Below are positions 35,253-44,753 of a stretch of 64,000 nucleotides of DNA, piece by piece. Source of the stretch: Paenilisteria newyorkensis (GTDB lineage Bacteria; Bacillota; Bacilli; Lactobacillales; Listeriaceae); NCBI RefSeq assembly GCF_000766145.1, contig NZ_JNFB01000012.1, positions 310,001-374,000 of the forward strand. Reading direction: 5' to 3'. Each line of letters starts with the position of its first letter. Position 1 is the stretch's first letter. Under the pieces are notes generated by a model. It worked only from the letters and a program-made list of their open reading frames with translations. It did no database searches and had not been told where the DNA came from. The translations under genes and the position numbers were made by a program.

Positions 35253-35709
35253 CACGATTGAGCTAAAAATTCCGGCAAAACCTGAGTTCGTAAGCTTAGG
35301 ACGATTAGCAGTATCAGGCGTCGCAAGCCGAATCGGATTTTCTTTTGAAGCAATTGAAGATTTGAAGATTGCGATTAGTGAAGCGATCACGAATGCTGTA
35401 AAACATGCTTTTAGTGAAGAGGATAGTGGTGAAATTCAGATTACTTTCTCCATTTATGAAGATAAGTTAGAGGTGCGTGTCACGGATGAAGGCAAGAGCT
35501 TTGATCTCGAGAAGCGCAAGGCTGAAATTGGCCCGTATGAAGAGGAAAGCGATGCGGATATGTTGCGCGTTGGAGGGTTAGGTTTATTTTTAATTGAGGC
35601 ATTGATGGATGATGTCGAGCTGCATTATGATAACGGAGTTTCGGTTGTTATGACTAAATATATAGAGGAAAAGCAGGTGGAGGGGAATGCCAAAATTATC
35701 TCGACCTGA
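35236..35709 (+). CDS. rsbW: anti-sigma factor and kinase RsbW
   Basis: A 157-residue GHKL kinase: [14 protein letters not shown] (N-box), [10 protein letters not shown] and [14 protein letters not shown]. It holds sigma-B inactive or phosphorylates RsbV on the conserved Ser. It overlaps sigB by 23 bp, so regulator and sigma factor are made together. Confidence 0.95.
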   Translation: MATMYDTIELKIPAKPEFVSLGRLAVSGVASRIGFSFEAIEDLKIAISEAITNAVKHAFSEEDSGEIQITFSIYEDKLEVRVTDEGKSFDLEKRKAEIGPYEEESDADMLRVGGLGLFLIEALMDDVELHYDNGVSVVMTKYIEEKQVEGNAKIIST

Positions 35710-36493
35710 GGAACTAGCGGCAAGAGAAGAAGCCCGTGAGAAGGCCAAAGAAAAGGTCTACAAATGGATTAGTGATTACCAAGAAACCGGCGATGAGGAA
35801 GCGCAATATGAGCTTGTTGTTCACTATAAGAATTTGGTGGAATCCATTGCCCGCAAGTATTCTCAAGGTAAATCATTTCATGAAGATTTAGTGCAGGTTG
35901 GAAATATCGGTTTGCTAGGTGCGATTCGCAGATATGATGCAACGTTCGGTAAGAGTTTCGAAGCGTTTGCGGTACCAACGATTGTCGGGGAAATCAAGCG
36001 CTTTTTACGAGATAAAACTTGGAGTGTTCACGTGCCACGTCGGATTAAAGAACTGGGTCCGAAGATAAAAAACGCGGTGGAAGAGTTGACGCGCGAACTG
36101 CAACGCTCACCACAAATTAGCGATATCGCGGATTTTATCGGTGCGACAGAAGAGGAAATTTTAGAAGCTATGGAAATGGGCAAAAGTTATCAGGCTTTGT
36201 CTGTGGATCATTCGATTGAGGCGGATTCGGACGGAAGCACAATCACGCTGCTGGATGTTGTTGGCGGCGAGGACGATGGTTTTGAACGAGTGAATCAGCG
36301 GATGTTGCTGGAGAAGGTATTGCCAGCGCTAGATGAGCGGGAGCAGAAAATTTTGCAATATACGTTCATTGAGAACCGCAGTCAAAAAGAGACCGGTGAC
36401 TTGCTGGATATTTCGCAGATGCACGTTTCGCGGATTCAGCGCCAAGCGATTAAGAAGTTACGCGCGGCATTGCAAGATGAGGATTTAGAATAG
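35687..36493 (+). CDS. sigB: general stress sigma factor SigB
   Basis: 268 residues, slightly longer than the about 260 of L. monocytogenes. Regions: 2 ([20 protein letters not shown]), 3 ([20 protein letters not shown]), 4 ([34 protein letters not shown]). It directs RNA polymerase to GTTT-N14-GGGTAT promoters in the general stress response. ATG behind GGAGGGG within rsbW. Confidence 0.95.
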   Translation: MPKLSRPEELAAREEAREKAKEKVYKWISDYQETGDEEAQYELVVHYKNLVESIARKYSQGKSFHEDLVQVGNIGLLGAIRRYDATFGKSFEAFAVPTIVGEIKRFLRDKTWSVHVPRRIKELGPKIKNAVEELTRELQRSPQISDIADFIGATEEEILEAMEMGKSYQALSVDHSIEADSDGSTITLLDVVGGEDDGFERVNQRMLLEKVLPALDEREQKILQYTFIENRSQKETGDLLDISQMHVSRIQRQAIKKLRAALQDEDLE

Positions 36494-37105
36494 ATGCAGG
36501 CGATGTGGCAGTCGGATTTAGACACGGAAATCTATGTTTTCCAGCGTGCAAAACACTTACAGCGACATTGTGGTGATCAATTTTTTATAAAAGAAGACGC
36601 GTCGGGAATTCTCTGCGCACTAGTGGATGGCCTTGGAAGCGGTAAGGAAGCCGAGAAGGCCGCAAAAGCGGTTGTGGAAGCTATTGATGCGAATAGCTCA
36701 TTAAAGTCGCTAGCGGACATCGTGGCGCGCTCTAACGAAGCAGTAGCTGGACTACGAGGCGCCGCGATTGCGATTTGGCGAACAGATTGGGCTAAGCAAA
36801 AACTGATTTATTGCGGAATTGGGAATATCCGATTTTTTATGGTAGGAGAAGACGACGAGTTGGTCTATCCGATATCATCGACAGGATTTCTATCTGGAAG
36901 AAGGCAAAAAATTCGGACACAAGAATTCAGCTACCGCCCAGGCTCCAGATTCTTGATGCACTCCGATGGCTTGACACTAGCAGGGATAAAGAAATACCTC
37001 TACGCGAGCGCCAACATAGAAAACACAGGCCACTGCATTGAGAGCAATGTTGTTGAAGTGCCGGAAGATGATGTGACTTTTTTGATGGGGAAAATGAAGT
37101 GCTGA
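36494..37105 (+). CDS. rsbX: feedback PP2C phosphatase RsbX
   Basis: 203 residues. The short PP2C domain contains ILCALVDGLGSGKEAEKAA (metal-binding Asp), GAAIAIW and FLMHSDGLTL. RsbX dephosphorylates RsbS and RsbR to reset the stressosome. It follows sigB without a gap. A family A repeat begins directly after its stop codon. Confidence 0.92.
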   Translation: MQAMWQSDLDTEIYVFQRAKHLQRHCGDQFFIKEDASGILCALVDGLGSGKEAEKAAKAVVEAIDANSSLKSLADIVARSNEAVAGLRGAAIAIWRTDWAKQKLIYCGIGNIRFFMVGEDDELVYPISSTGFLSGRRQKIRTQEFSYRPGSRFLMHSDGLTLAGIKKYLYASANIENTGHCIESNVVEVPEDDVTFLMGKMKC

Positions 37106-37203
37106 GGAAGCCCGTTAGACCCGAAAAAATTTGTTAGGGGCCGCAGTGAAAACCCGTTCTTGGTTTTTGCGGAGGGCACGAAAATTTCGAGGGTCTGGCT
37201 TCC
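37106..37203. repeat. dispersed structured repeat, family A, copy 2 (98 bp)
   Basis: Outer stem GGAAGCC (37106-37112) with GGCTTCC (37197-37203), CGTT bulge, AGACCC (37117-37122) with GGGTCT (37191-37196), inner hairpin GAAAACC (37148-37154) with GGTTTTT (37162-37168). It has the same length and fold as 9794-9891, but six base pairs are changed on both sides. It starts at the rsbX stop codon. Confidence 0.78.
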
Positions 37204-37336
37204 GAAGCCGGATCAAATGAAGTGCTGAAAGAGCCCGTTTAGCCTCGACATAATGCAAGGAACGAATGCTCACTCTGTTCGTACTCGTATTGAGGCTCTA
37301 AATCGGCAAGTGATGCCTCATAAGAGCCACAACATA
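37204..37336. repeat. degenerate family A start plus module C copy 3
   Basis: GCTGAAAGAGCCCGTTTAGC is a degraded family A left end. Module C (37263-37334) follows with stems GGCTCT (37294-37299)/AGAGCC (37323-37328) and GGCA/TGCC. In the 10 kb copies the inner pair is AGCA/TGCT, a compensated change. Confidence 0.65.
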
Positions 37337-37345
37337 CTGATACTC

Positions 37346-37387
37346 TAAGGATTTATCCACTCAACCCAGTCGATAAATCCTTATTTC
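37346..37387 (+). terminator. terminator of the sigma-B operon
   Basis: TAAGGATTTATC is perfectly complementary to GATAAATCCTTA (12 bp stem), followed by TTTCC. Confidence 0.8.
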
Positions 37388-37467
37388 CTTATGCTCGTGA
37401 TTCCCCCTCAACCCCAATTTCTATGGTACAATACAAACAGATGAATTTTATGGAGGCAAAGATAAAA

Positions 37468-39630
37468 ATGGAAGAAATTTTAAAACTAGTACATAAATCA
37501 CTACCATATCGCCCAAACCAGATTAACGCGGTTATTGGCCTACTAAACGAGGGAAATACCGTGCCGTTTATCGCGCGTTACCGGAAGGAAATGACTGGTA
37601 GCCTGGATGAGGTCGAGATTCGAAATATTGAAGAACGTTACGCGTATGTGGAAAAATTGGAGCAGCGCAAGGAAGAAATTTTACGATTGATTGAGGAGCA
37701 GGGCAAGCTTACGGAGGATTTGGCGGCGGCGATTACGAAGGCGGAGAAACACCAAGCGTTGGAGGATTTATATCGCCCGTACAAACAGAAGAAGCGTACG
37801 AAAGCAACGATTGCTAAAGAAAAAGGCTTGGAACCATTCGCGACTTGGCTGCTGACATTCCCGCAGTCAGGGGACGTGATGGCGGAAGCGGCAAAATATA
37901 TCTCCGCGGAACACGAAGTAGCGACGACCGAGGATGTCCTTTTAGGGGCGCATGAAATCATCGCGGAAGTCATTTCAGACGAGCCGACATACCGAAAATG
38001 GATTCGCGAATTTACTCGGAAATTTGGCATGATGCAATCGGTCGGTAAAAAGGTCGAACTGGATGAGAAATCGGTGTACGAGATGTATTACGACTACCAA
38101 GAAATCATCGGAAAAGTGGCGAGTCACCGCGTGTTGGCTTTCAATCGTGGCGAAAAAGAGGACATCTTACGCGTTTCGGTCGTGGTAGATCCGCTTAAAA
38201 TCATCGAATATCTACGCAAACAGGTGATTAAGAAACCTGGATCAATCGCGGAAAGCTATGTGGTGACGGCGTTAGAGGATGCATACAAGCGCTTTATCGG
38301 CCCAGCCATTGAGCGCGAAATGCGTGCGGAATTGACGGAAGCCGCGGAAGAACAAGCGATTCATATTTTTGCGGAAAACTTGCGTAAACTACTTTTGCAA
38401 CCGCCGTTGAAGGGAAAAATCATCTTAGGACTTGATCCGGCTTATCGGACGGGATGTAAGCTGGCATTGCTTGATAAAACGGGGAAAGTGTTGACAATCG
38501 ACGTGATTTATCCACATCCGCCTCAAAATAAAAAAGCAGACGCGAAGCAAAAAGTATTGCAGTTGATGAAGGCGTACGATGTCGAAGTTGTGGCGATTGG
38601 AAACGGAACGGCGTCACGCGAATCCGAGCAATTTATCGCCGAACTAATCAAGGAAGAGAGCCTGAACGCGTATTATTGTATCGTGAATGAAGCTGGGGCT
38701 AGCGTGTATTCCGCGAGTGACATTGCGCGCGAAGAATTTCCTGATTTCCAAGTCGAGCAACGAAGCGCAGTTTCCATCGGGCGTCGCTTACAAGACCCGC
38801 TTGCCGAACTCGTAAAAATCGATCCGAAATCCGTCGGTGTTGGGCAATACCAGCATGATGTGGCGCAAAAACAACTCAACGACACGCTGACATTTGTCGT
38901 TGAAACAGCGGTAAACCAAGTCGGTGTCAACGTGAACACGGCCTCGGCGTCTCTTTTGCAATATGTTGCTGGTTTGAATAAAACGGTGGCGGGGAACATT
39001 CGCAAATACCGCGAGGAAAATGGACCGTTCGCATCACGCAAAGAACTCAAAAAAGTACCGCGTCTAGGCGCTAAATCATATGAACAAAGTATCGGATTCT
39101 TGCGTATTTTGGAAGGAAAGCACCCGCTTGATGCCACGGCAATCCATCCAGAAAGCTACGCGACAGCAGAGAAAATCGTCGTTTCTGCTGGATTCCAATT
39201 GACAGATCTCGGTTCACAGGAGCTGAAAAAAGCATTGGAGCAGTTCAGCCTAACCGAGATGGCGGCAGAGCTTGACGTCGGAAAAGAGACGCTTCAGGAT
39301 ATCGTGGATTCGCTCGTGGCTCCAGGACGCGATTTGCGTGATGAGCTCGATGCACCACTTTTGAAGCAAGATGTTATTTCGATGGAAGATTTGAAAAGCG
39401 GTATGGAGTTGCAAGGAACGGTGCGGAATGTCGTTGATTTCGGGGCTTTTGTCGATATCGGCGTGAAGCAGGACGGCCTCGTTCATATTTCGAAGCTGAG
39501 CAATTCTTTCGTCCGCAAGCCGATGGATGTTGTTTCGGTGGGCGATATTGTGACGGTTTGGGTGGATGATGTCGACCAGAAAAAAGGCCGGATTTCGCTA
39601 ACGATGCTGAGTCCAGATCAAGGGAAGTAA
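37468..39630 (+). CDS. tex: Tex-family RNA-binding transcription accessory protein
   Basis: 720 residues. The N-terminal Tex domain ([37 protein letters not shown]) is followed by a YqgF/RNase H-like domain ([17 protein letters not shown]), helix-hairpin-helix region ([39 protein letters not shown]) and a C-terminal S1 domain ([20 protein letters not shown]). Tex proteins bind RNA and nucleic acids and act in transcription and translation quality control. I chose the ATG at 37468 (MEEILKL); starts at 37423-37450 are possible. Extended -10 TGGTACAAT at 37422-37430. Confidence 0.92.
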   Translation: MEEILKLVHKSLPYRPNQINAVIGLLNEGNTVPFIARYRKEMTGSLDEVEIRNIEERYAYVEKLEQRKEEILRLIEEQGKLTEDLAAAITKAEKHQALEDLYRPYKQKKRTKATIAKEKGLEPFATWLLTFPQSGDVMAEAAKYISAEHEVATTEDVLLGAHEIIAEVISDEPTYRKWIREFTRKFGMMQSVGKKVELDEKSVYEMYYDYQEIIGKVASHRVLAFNRGEKEDILRVSVVVDPLKIIEYLRKQVIKKPGSIAESYVVTALEDAYKRFIGPAIEREMRAELTEAAEEQAIHIFAENLRKLLLQPPLKGKIILGLDPAYRTGCKLALLDKTGKVLTIDVIYPHPPQNKKADAKQKVLQLMKAYDVEVVAIGNGTASRESEQFIAELIKEESLNAYYCIVNEAGASVYSASDIAREEFPDFQVEQRSAVSIGRRLQDPLAELVKIDPKSVGVGQYQHDVAQKQLNDTLTFVVETAVNQVGVNVNTASASLLQYVAGLNKTVAGNIRKYREENGPFASRKELKKVPRLGAKSYEQSIGFLRILEGKHPLDATAIHPESYATAEKIVVSAGFQLTDLGSQELKKALEQFSLTEMAAELDVGKETLQDIVDSLVAPGRDLRDELDAPLLKQDVISMEDLKSGMELQGTVRNVVDFGAFVDIGVKQDGLVHISKLSNSFVRKPMDVVSVGDIVTVWVDDVDQKKGRISLTMLSPDQGK

Positions 39631-39634
39631 GCAG

Positions 39635-40096
39635 ATGATGACAGAACTAGAGTTGCAGCGGCATATGGAACGCGTGTCGTTGCAATTTTTCCAAAAAAGG
39701 TTCCAGCACCAAGCCCGCTTTAATCAGCGCCTGCGCACGACTGGTGGGCGTTATTTGTTACAGAGTCACGATATCGAAATGAATCCGCGGTATCTGGAGA
39801 ATTTCGGCTTGGATTATTTCATCGGGATTATGAAACACGAGCTGTGTCACTATCACCTACACCTTGAGGGAAAAGGCTACCAACATCGTGATGCGGATTT
39901 TCGAGCACTGCTTGCAAAAGTCGATGCCCCGCGGTTTTGCCAAGCGATTCCGACGACGCAAAAAATGCACCGCTACACGTGTTTATCATGCCAAACAGAA
40001 TTTCTACGCAAGCGCCGCTTCGATGTGAAAAAATACCGTTGTGGCCGCTGTAATGGACGATTGGCGTATAAGAATGAAGAACTTGTGAACAGGTGA
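39635..40096 (+). CDS. SprT-family zinc metalloprotease-like protein
   Basis: 153 residues. It contains the zinc motif HELCH (in [16 protein letters not shown]) and a C-terminal zinc ribbon with paired CxxC ([20 protein letters not shown]). This is the SprT-like layout (YdcK/SprL of Firmicutes). The substrate is unknown. It follows tex by 4 bp, as in L. monocytogenes. Confidence 0.9.
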   Translation: MMTELELQRHMERVSLQFFQKRFQHQARFNQRLRTTGGRYLLQSHDIEMNPRYLENFGLDYFIGIMKHELCHYHLHLEGKGYQHRDADFRALLAKVDAPRFCQAIPTTQKMHRYTCLSCQTEFLRKRRFDVKKYRCGRCNGRLAYKNEELVNR

Positions 40097-40188
40097 AAAA
40101 TTGTTTTAGTGAAATAACCAGATAAAGCTTGATTTTTTCAGTATTCCTGCTTATAATGTAAAGAGTCAGCAAAACAAAATGACGCTAT

Positions 40189-40261
40189 TCCACAGTAGCT
40201 CAGTTGGTAGAGCAATCGGCTGTTAACCGATCGGTCGCAAGTTCGAGTCTTGCCTGTGGAG
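40189..40261 (+). tRNA. tRNA-Asn (GTT)
   Basis: Cloverleaf by eye: acceptor TCCACAG/CTGTGGA, D arm AGCTCAGTTGGTAGAGC, anticodon loop CTGTTAA, T arm GCAAGTTCGAGTCTTGC, discriminator G. CCA is not encoded. Confidence 0.95.
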
Positions 40262-40292
40262 TTCTTTTTATGCGAGCTGACGATTCAAATAT

Positions 40293-40383
40293 GGGGAAGT
40301 ACTCAAGTGGCTGAAGAGGTGCCCCTGCTAAGGGTATAGGTCGTTAACGCGGCGCGAGGGTTCAAATCCCTCCTTCTCCGCCA
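40293..40383 (+). tRNA. tRNA-Ser (GCT)
   Basis: Acceptor GGGGAAG/CTTCTCC, anticodon loop CTGCTAA, long variable arm, T arm GAGGGTTCAAATCCCTC, encoded CCA at 40381-40383. Confidence 0.95.
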
Positions 40384-40472
40384 TATTATAAACTTTCAAA
40401 ACGATGCAGAAATGTATCGTTTTTTTCATACACAAAAACAGGCCAGTCTAGATGACCAGCCTGCTTGTATAG

Positions 40473-41561
40473 TTACTCCACAAAAAATTCAAACTTCGTC
40501 CACGGTTCCATGTAGTCCAGCAAGAAAATTTCCTCATCCAGAATCCGTCCAACAACATTGGTTTTGCCGCGGTTTTCCATGTCTTTTAGAGCGATTTGTA
40601 ATTCGCCTTTATATTGGCCGTATAGCTCATTTTCAATCAAGATATCGCCACGTTTGATATTTGGTGTGAAGGTAGGTTTGAAATCTTCGCCGCGATATTT
40701 GACGCGTGATTGTGTCGAGCGAATGAAATAATCGGATACGTCGCCGCGATAGAAGTGAGGCTCTTCCGTGACAATTTTGCGCTCTAATGGAGTGATGGTG
40801 TCGTGAAGTTGTATTTTTAAGCCGAATTTCTCTGCTTGGAGCACGGCGCTCAGTCGCGCTAGTTCGTCCTCAGAAGCATAGGCATTCGCGACGATAATAT
40901 CATCGATGAGCTTGGTCGCTAAAAGGTGCTTTGCCTGCGTATCAATCGGCAAACCGCGGTGCATCTCAAGCGTGCACAAGCCCTCCGTCACTGGCCAAGG
41001 ACCATACGTCGCGTCATTCGAATGAACAAACGCGGCGGTGCGAATCTGAAAACTGCGGAAACGCTCGCTGCATTTCACAAAATAATCATAGGAAAGACCA
41101 GCATAACGGTGTGGATAAAAATTATGGGAACCAATCAAATTATCACGATTCGGCTGAAAATCGATGATATTATTCAAGTAATTCGTGTCGTTACTCATAT
41201 TAATCTCGATTTTGAGACCGTACGGATTAAACGTCATCGCAGCTTCTTCATTGCCCGTAAAGCCCATATCTAGGCGAATCCCGTAGGCGCCGAGCTCGTG
41301 GAAAAAGGACAGATCATCGTAAGAAATGCCAAGCGCTTCGAAAATGCGTGGCGAAATATCAACCAAGACTTCCATGCCGAGCTCGTTCGCATAACTAATC
41401 GTTTCTTTAAATTCGCGTAAAATCAGTTCTTTATCGCCGCTCACCGACAATAAACACGTAAACACCCGTGTAAAACCGTATTTGTGCGCCAAACTAATGT
41501 AAGCCTTATCTTTTTCAGGTGTCGCGTGTTCTGGATAAATCGAAATGCCAAGTTTATGCAT
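40473..41561 (-). CDS. MupG-family (DUF871) MurNAc-6-phosphate glycosidase-like protein
   Basis: 362 residues. The TIM-barrel start LGISIYPEHATPEKDKAYIS, LGAYGIRLDMGFTGNEEA, NFYPHRYAGLSYDYF and the C-terminal small domain are typical of DUF871/MupG. In staphylococci MupG is a cytosolic 6-phospho-N-acetylmuramidase that splits MurNAc-6P-GlcNAc imported by a PTS. Its stop-side neighbours are AnmK and a PTS permease, so this operon probably recovers cell-wall sugars. It overlaps anmK by 8 bp. Confidence 0.85.
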   Translation of the reverse strand: MHKLGISIYPEHATPEKDKAYISLAHKYGFTRVFTCLLSVSGDKELILREFKETISYANELGMEVLVDISPRIFEALGISYDDLSFFHELGAYGIRLDMGFTGNEEAAMTFNPYGLKIEINMSNDTNYLNNIIDFQPNRDNLIGSHNFYPHRYAGLSYDYFVKCSERFRSFQIRTAAFVHSNDATYGPWPVTEGLCTLEMHRGLPIDTQAKHLLATKLIDDIIVANAYASEDELARLSAVLQAEKFGLKIQLHDTITPLERKIVTEEPHFYRGDVSDYFIRSTQSRVKYRGEDFKPTFTPNIKRGDILIENELYGQYKGELQIALKDMENRGKTNVVGRILDEEIFLLDYMEPWTKFEFFVE

Positions 41562-42729
41562 GAATCGTACCTTCTTCCTTATATTTTAGCGGGGGATACG
41601 TGACGTTACCGAGAATGACGTGTTCGCGAGCGCCGGTTGCCATCGGAACGTTGGACGGCCGACCATGCAATGTTTCATACGCCAGCAAGCCAAACGCGAC
41701 CGCCTCTTTTGCGTCGGAGGAATAGCCAATGTCTTCCTGCGTCAATACCTCACAACGCCCCTCCAAAAGTTCCGCCAAATAGCGCAATAACGTCTTGTTA
41801 TAACTTCCGCCACCGCTGACAATCACTTCATCGATCGCCATTTTTGAAAAGACGAATTGTTCGTAGTTGGAAGCGATGGTTTTGGCTGTAAACATGGTCA
41901 TTGTCGCGATCAAATCCTCCGGCGCCAAATGCCCGTATGTAGTCAGCAATTCATCGGTATATTCCTTCCCAAAAAGCTCGCGCCCAGTGGATTTTGGAAT
42001 CGCAGCGGTGATAAAAGGGTCATCCATACAATAGGCGAGCAACTCCTCGTTCACCACGCCGTGCGCCGCCATTTCGCCACCATCATCGTAGCCACGCCCG
42101 AATAAGCGCTGCATCAAATCATCGATAATCATATTTCCAGGGCCCGTATCAAACGCAAAAACTTGATCCAGCGTCGCATTTTTAGGCAAAACTGTCACGT
42201 TCCCAATCCCGCCGATATTTTGCAATAAGCGATTTTTGTGCGTGTCCCGATAGAGCAGTAACTCCGTGAACGGCACGAGCGGCGCGCCTTGACCACCGGC
42301 AGCCATGTCCATCGTGCGGAAATTCGAGACAACCGTCGCGCCCGTTTCATACGCAATCACCGCAGGCTCCCCAATTTGCAATGTCGAAGCAGCGAAATCA
42401 CCGACTTGCTCTGGCTGATGAAAAATCGTCTGGCCATGCGAGCCAATCACGCCAAGCTCTGACGCCGCAATCCCGTTTTTACTACAAATCATTTTCACAC
42501 TTTCCGCAAAAAGCACACCTAATTTGAAATTTAAACTACAAATCAGCTGTGAATCCGATTCCTCTATACTCAAACTTTTACGAATTTCCGTCACGATTCC
42601 AGGTTGAAAGGGCACCGTTTTGAAATCGATCAGTTTTGTCGACAAATTCCCATCAAGCTCTTTGATATCAAGCAAAGCCACGTCCACGCCATCGAGTGAC
42701 GTACCAGACATTAATCCAACAACATACAT
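41554..42729 (-). CDS. anmK: anhydro-N-acetylmuramic acid kinase
   Basis: 391 residues. GLMSGTSLDGVDVALLDI is the ATP motif of AnmK, GSHGQTIFH and the catalytic Asp region AFDTGPGNMIIDDLMQ follow, and the C-terminal VSGGGSYNKTLL completes the fold. AnmK converts 1,6-anhydroMurNAc to MurNAc-6-phosphate with ATP, a step of murein recycling. It stands between the small membrane protein and MupG genes; all read leftwards. Confidence 0.93.
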   Translation of the reverse strand: MYVVGLMSGTSLDGVDVALLDIKELDGNLSTKLIDFKTVPFQPGIVTEIRKSLSIEESDSQLICSLNFKLGVLFAESVKMICSKNGIAASELGVIGSHGQTIFHQPEQVGDFAASTLQIGEPAVIAYETGATVVSNFRTMDMAAGGQGAPLVPFTELLLYRDTHKNRLLQNIGGIGNVTVLPKNATLDQVFAFDTGPGNMIIDDLMQRLFGRGYDDGGEMAAHGVVNEELLAYCMDDPFITAAIPKSTGRELFGKEYTDELLTTYGHLAPEDLIATMTMFTAKTIASNYEQFVFSKMAIDEVIVSGGGSYNKTLLRYLAELLEGRCEVLTQEDIGYSSDAKEAVAFGLLAYETLHGRPSNVPMATGAREHVILGNVTYPPLKYKEEGTIHA

Positions 42730-42747
42730 CGTTTGAACCTCCTCATT

Positions 42748-43035
42748 TTAGCTCAGATACATTAAAAAGTAACAACTCGCCGTGCAGACCAGCGTAACGA
42801 CCGTTGTAAAAATCGCCGCCTGTTTCTTGGATTTATAAAAACCGTGTTTCGCGAGTAAAATATAAGATAGCCCAGCGCTACTACCAAGGCTCGTAAGTAG
42901 GAACAAAGCGAGAGCCTTAGAGACGCCAAGGCCGGTAAGTACAGGAAGGAAAATAAGATTGGCTAGAATCGTGATTGCGAAAAAGATAATCGCGCTTTTA
43001 TAGTTAAACTTGATCCATTTACTATTCGTTTCCAT
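42748..43035 (-). CDS. small three-helix membrane protein of the PTS operon
   Basis: 95 residues with three hydrophobic segments (IIFFAITILANLIFLPVLTG, ALALFLLTSLGSSAGLSYIL, AAIFTTVVTLVCTASCYFLM). No known family recognised. ATG behind AAAAAGGAGG. It lies between the PTS permease gene and anmK with short gaps, so it is part of the same transcript. Confidence 0.7.
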   Translation of the reverse strand: METNSKWIKFNYKSAIIFFAITILANLIFLPVLTGLGVSKALALFLLTSLGSSAGLSYILLAKHGFYKSKKQAAIFTTVVTLVCTASCYFLMYLS

Positions 43036-43098
43036 GCGGGTAAAACCTCCTTTTTAAATGAAGAGGGACAACGATGCTGCCCCTCCTTGTGTTTCGTG

Positions 43099-44403
43099 TT
43101 AAGCCAAATTCGGCTCATTGCTGTGCGTTTCTTTATTTTCATCTGCCTGTGCTTGCTCTTCATCCAGTAGTTTTTGATCATACATTTTGAAGAATGGGAT
43201 GTAGATGACAAACGATATCGCGATATTGACGAGGACGAGAACGATGGCTCGCCAGTCGCCACCTGTAGACAGATATGCTCCAATCGGGGCGGGTAAAGTC
43301 CACGGCGCCATGACATAGGTTGGTGAAATGAAACCAAGCGTAGTCGCGAAATAGGCGATCGTTGTTGTGATAAGCGGAATGAAGATAAACGGAATAATCA
43401 ACATCGGATTGAGTACAATCGGCGTCCCGAAGATAACGGGCTCATTGATATTGAAAAGACTCGGAACCAGTGTTGTTTTGCCAAGCGCTTTCAAATAACT
43501 CGATTTGGCAAAGAACAGCATGGCAAGGACTAAACCGAGTGTCGCGCCAGAACCGCCAATCCATACGAACCATTGGAAAAACGTCTCAGGAGCAACGTGA
43601 GGAAGTGGATTACCAGCCGCGACAGCTTCCGCATTGGCGCCCAAATATTTCTCCCAAAGAGGTCTTGCAACGGCTCCAATAACGGAAATTCCGTGAATAC
43701 CAAAGGACCAGAAGAACCCAATTAAAAATACTGGTAAGAGGACACCGAATAAGGTATCGCCAGCTTTTACAATAGGTGAAACGGCTTGGTCGACGAGTGA
43801 ATGCAGGTCGATGCCAAGGACAACCGTGATTAGTGTCATAAATACAACAACAAAAGCTACGGGAATAAGTGCTTCAAACGATCTTGCTACGCTAGGTGGA
43901 ACTTGTTCTGGCATTTTGATTGTAATATTACGCGTTTTACAGAAGCGCATCACTTCAACAGAAAAAATTGAAACAATCATTGCCATAAATAATCCGTGAC
44001 CGCCTAAGTTTGCCATTGGTAGAACAAAACCGACTTTATCAAGTGCGATAGGCGTCAAGGTAAGTAGAAACGAAGCAACAGCAATTTGTCCGCCAGATAG
44101 TGGATCAAGTTTGTAGCTCTTCGCTAAATTGTAACCGATTCCAAAAGTGATATAGAGGGACATGATAAACATCGTCATCCTATAAGGAATTAAAATTTCA
44201 AAAGCGTGCTCCTGGGCCCATTGATAAAGCGCCGTACTCTCAGGCACCGGTGGAAAAGCAACGATTAAAAACATACTACCAACAATGATAAACGGTAGCG
44301 ACGAAACAACACCATCACGAATCGCGCGTAGATGTCGCTGTTCAGACAATTTTGCCATTGGAATCGACAAATACTTCTCTAAAAAATTCATAAATGCTTG
44401 CAT
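43099..44403 (-). CDS. PTS lactose/cellobiose-family EIIC permease
   Basis: 434 residues, about ten membrane helices. The start FLEKYLSIPMAKLSEQRHLR and the segments GVVSSLPFIIVGSMFLIVAF and LFNINEPVIFGTPIVLNPML (with the conserved NEP) are EIIC of the lactose/cellobiose type. The EIIA and EIIB parts are not nearby and must come from elsewhere. Downstream anmK and the MupG gene suggest a MurNAc-containing or chitobiose-like sugar as cargo, although in Listeria the orthologous gene is usually called cellobiose-specific. The promoter carries a cre-like site. Confidence 0.88.
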   Translation of the reverse strand: MQAFMNFLEKYLSIPMAKLSEQRHLRAIRDGVVSSLPFIIVGSMFLIVAFPPVPESTALYQWAQEHAFEILIPYRMTMFIMSLYITFGIGYNLAKSYKLDPLSGGQIAVASFLLTLTPIALDKVGFVLPMANLGGHGLFMAMIVSIFSVEVMRFCKTRNITIKMPEQVPPSVARSFEALIPVAFVVVFMTLITVVLGIDLHSLVDQAVSPIVKAGDTLFGVLLPVFLIGFFWSFGIHGISVIGAVARPLWEKYLGANAEAVAAGNPLPHVAPETFFQWFVWIGGSGATLGLVLAMLFFAKSSYLKALGKTTLVPSLFNINEPVIFGTPIVLNPMLIIPFIFIPLITTTIAYFATTLGFISPTYVMAPWTLPAPIGAYLSTGGDWRAIVLVLVNIAISFVIYIPFFKMYDQKLLDEEQAQADENKETHSNEPNLA

Positions 44404-44501
44404 AATGATTCTCCCTTTTTATTTAGTTAGTTATGTATTAGCTCTGCTGTGAAAATGGTGATGAAAAACCTCCTTTTAGCATAAAATAGTTCTCAAGGTG
44501 T

Positions 44502-44538
44502 ATTCTAGTTCATTTGAAATAAAATGTCAACGCTTGCA
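44502..44538 (-). promoter_or_regulatory. promoter of the PTS operon with overlapping cre-like site
   Basis: Minus strand: TTGACA (44525-44530), 17 bp, TAGAAT (44502-44507). The -35 is part of TGCAAGCGTTGACA (44525-44538), which agrees with the CcpA cre palindrome except for two positions. Carbon catabolite repression of the operon is likely. Confidence 0.7.
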
Positions 44539-44753
44539 AAAAATATTTAAAAATTTATTTCAGTTGGTTTGAAACATGAAATAACTTGCTATCAGAGGTC
44601 TGGCGGCTTTTTTTTGCAGTGTGTAAAAGCTGAATATAATTAATTTTTCTAAAAAATAAGTTGAAATCCATGTGTGAAGATGATATATTGAACCCGTAAT
44701 CGTCATCTGGAAAATATTATAAAATTTGGCGATATTAAAAAGGGGGATGAAGA
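44539..44753. other. divergent region between the PTS operon and the surface protein
   Basis: TTTATTTCA (44555-44563) mirrors TGAAATAAA (44515-44523), which may be a further operator pair for the PTS operon. Nothing else is recognisable. Confidence 0.35.
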
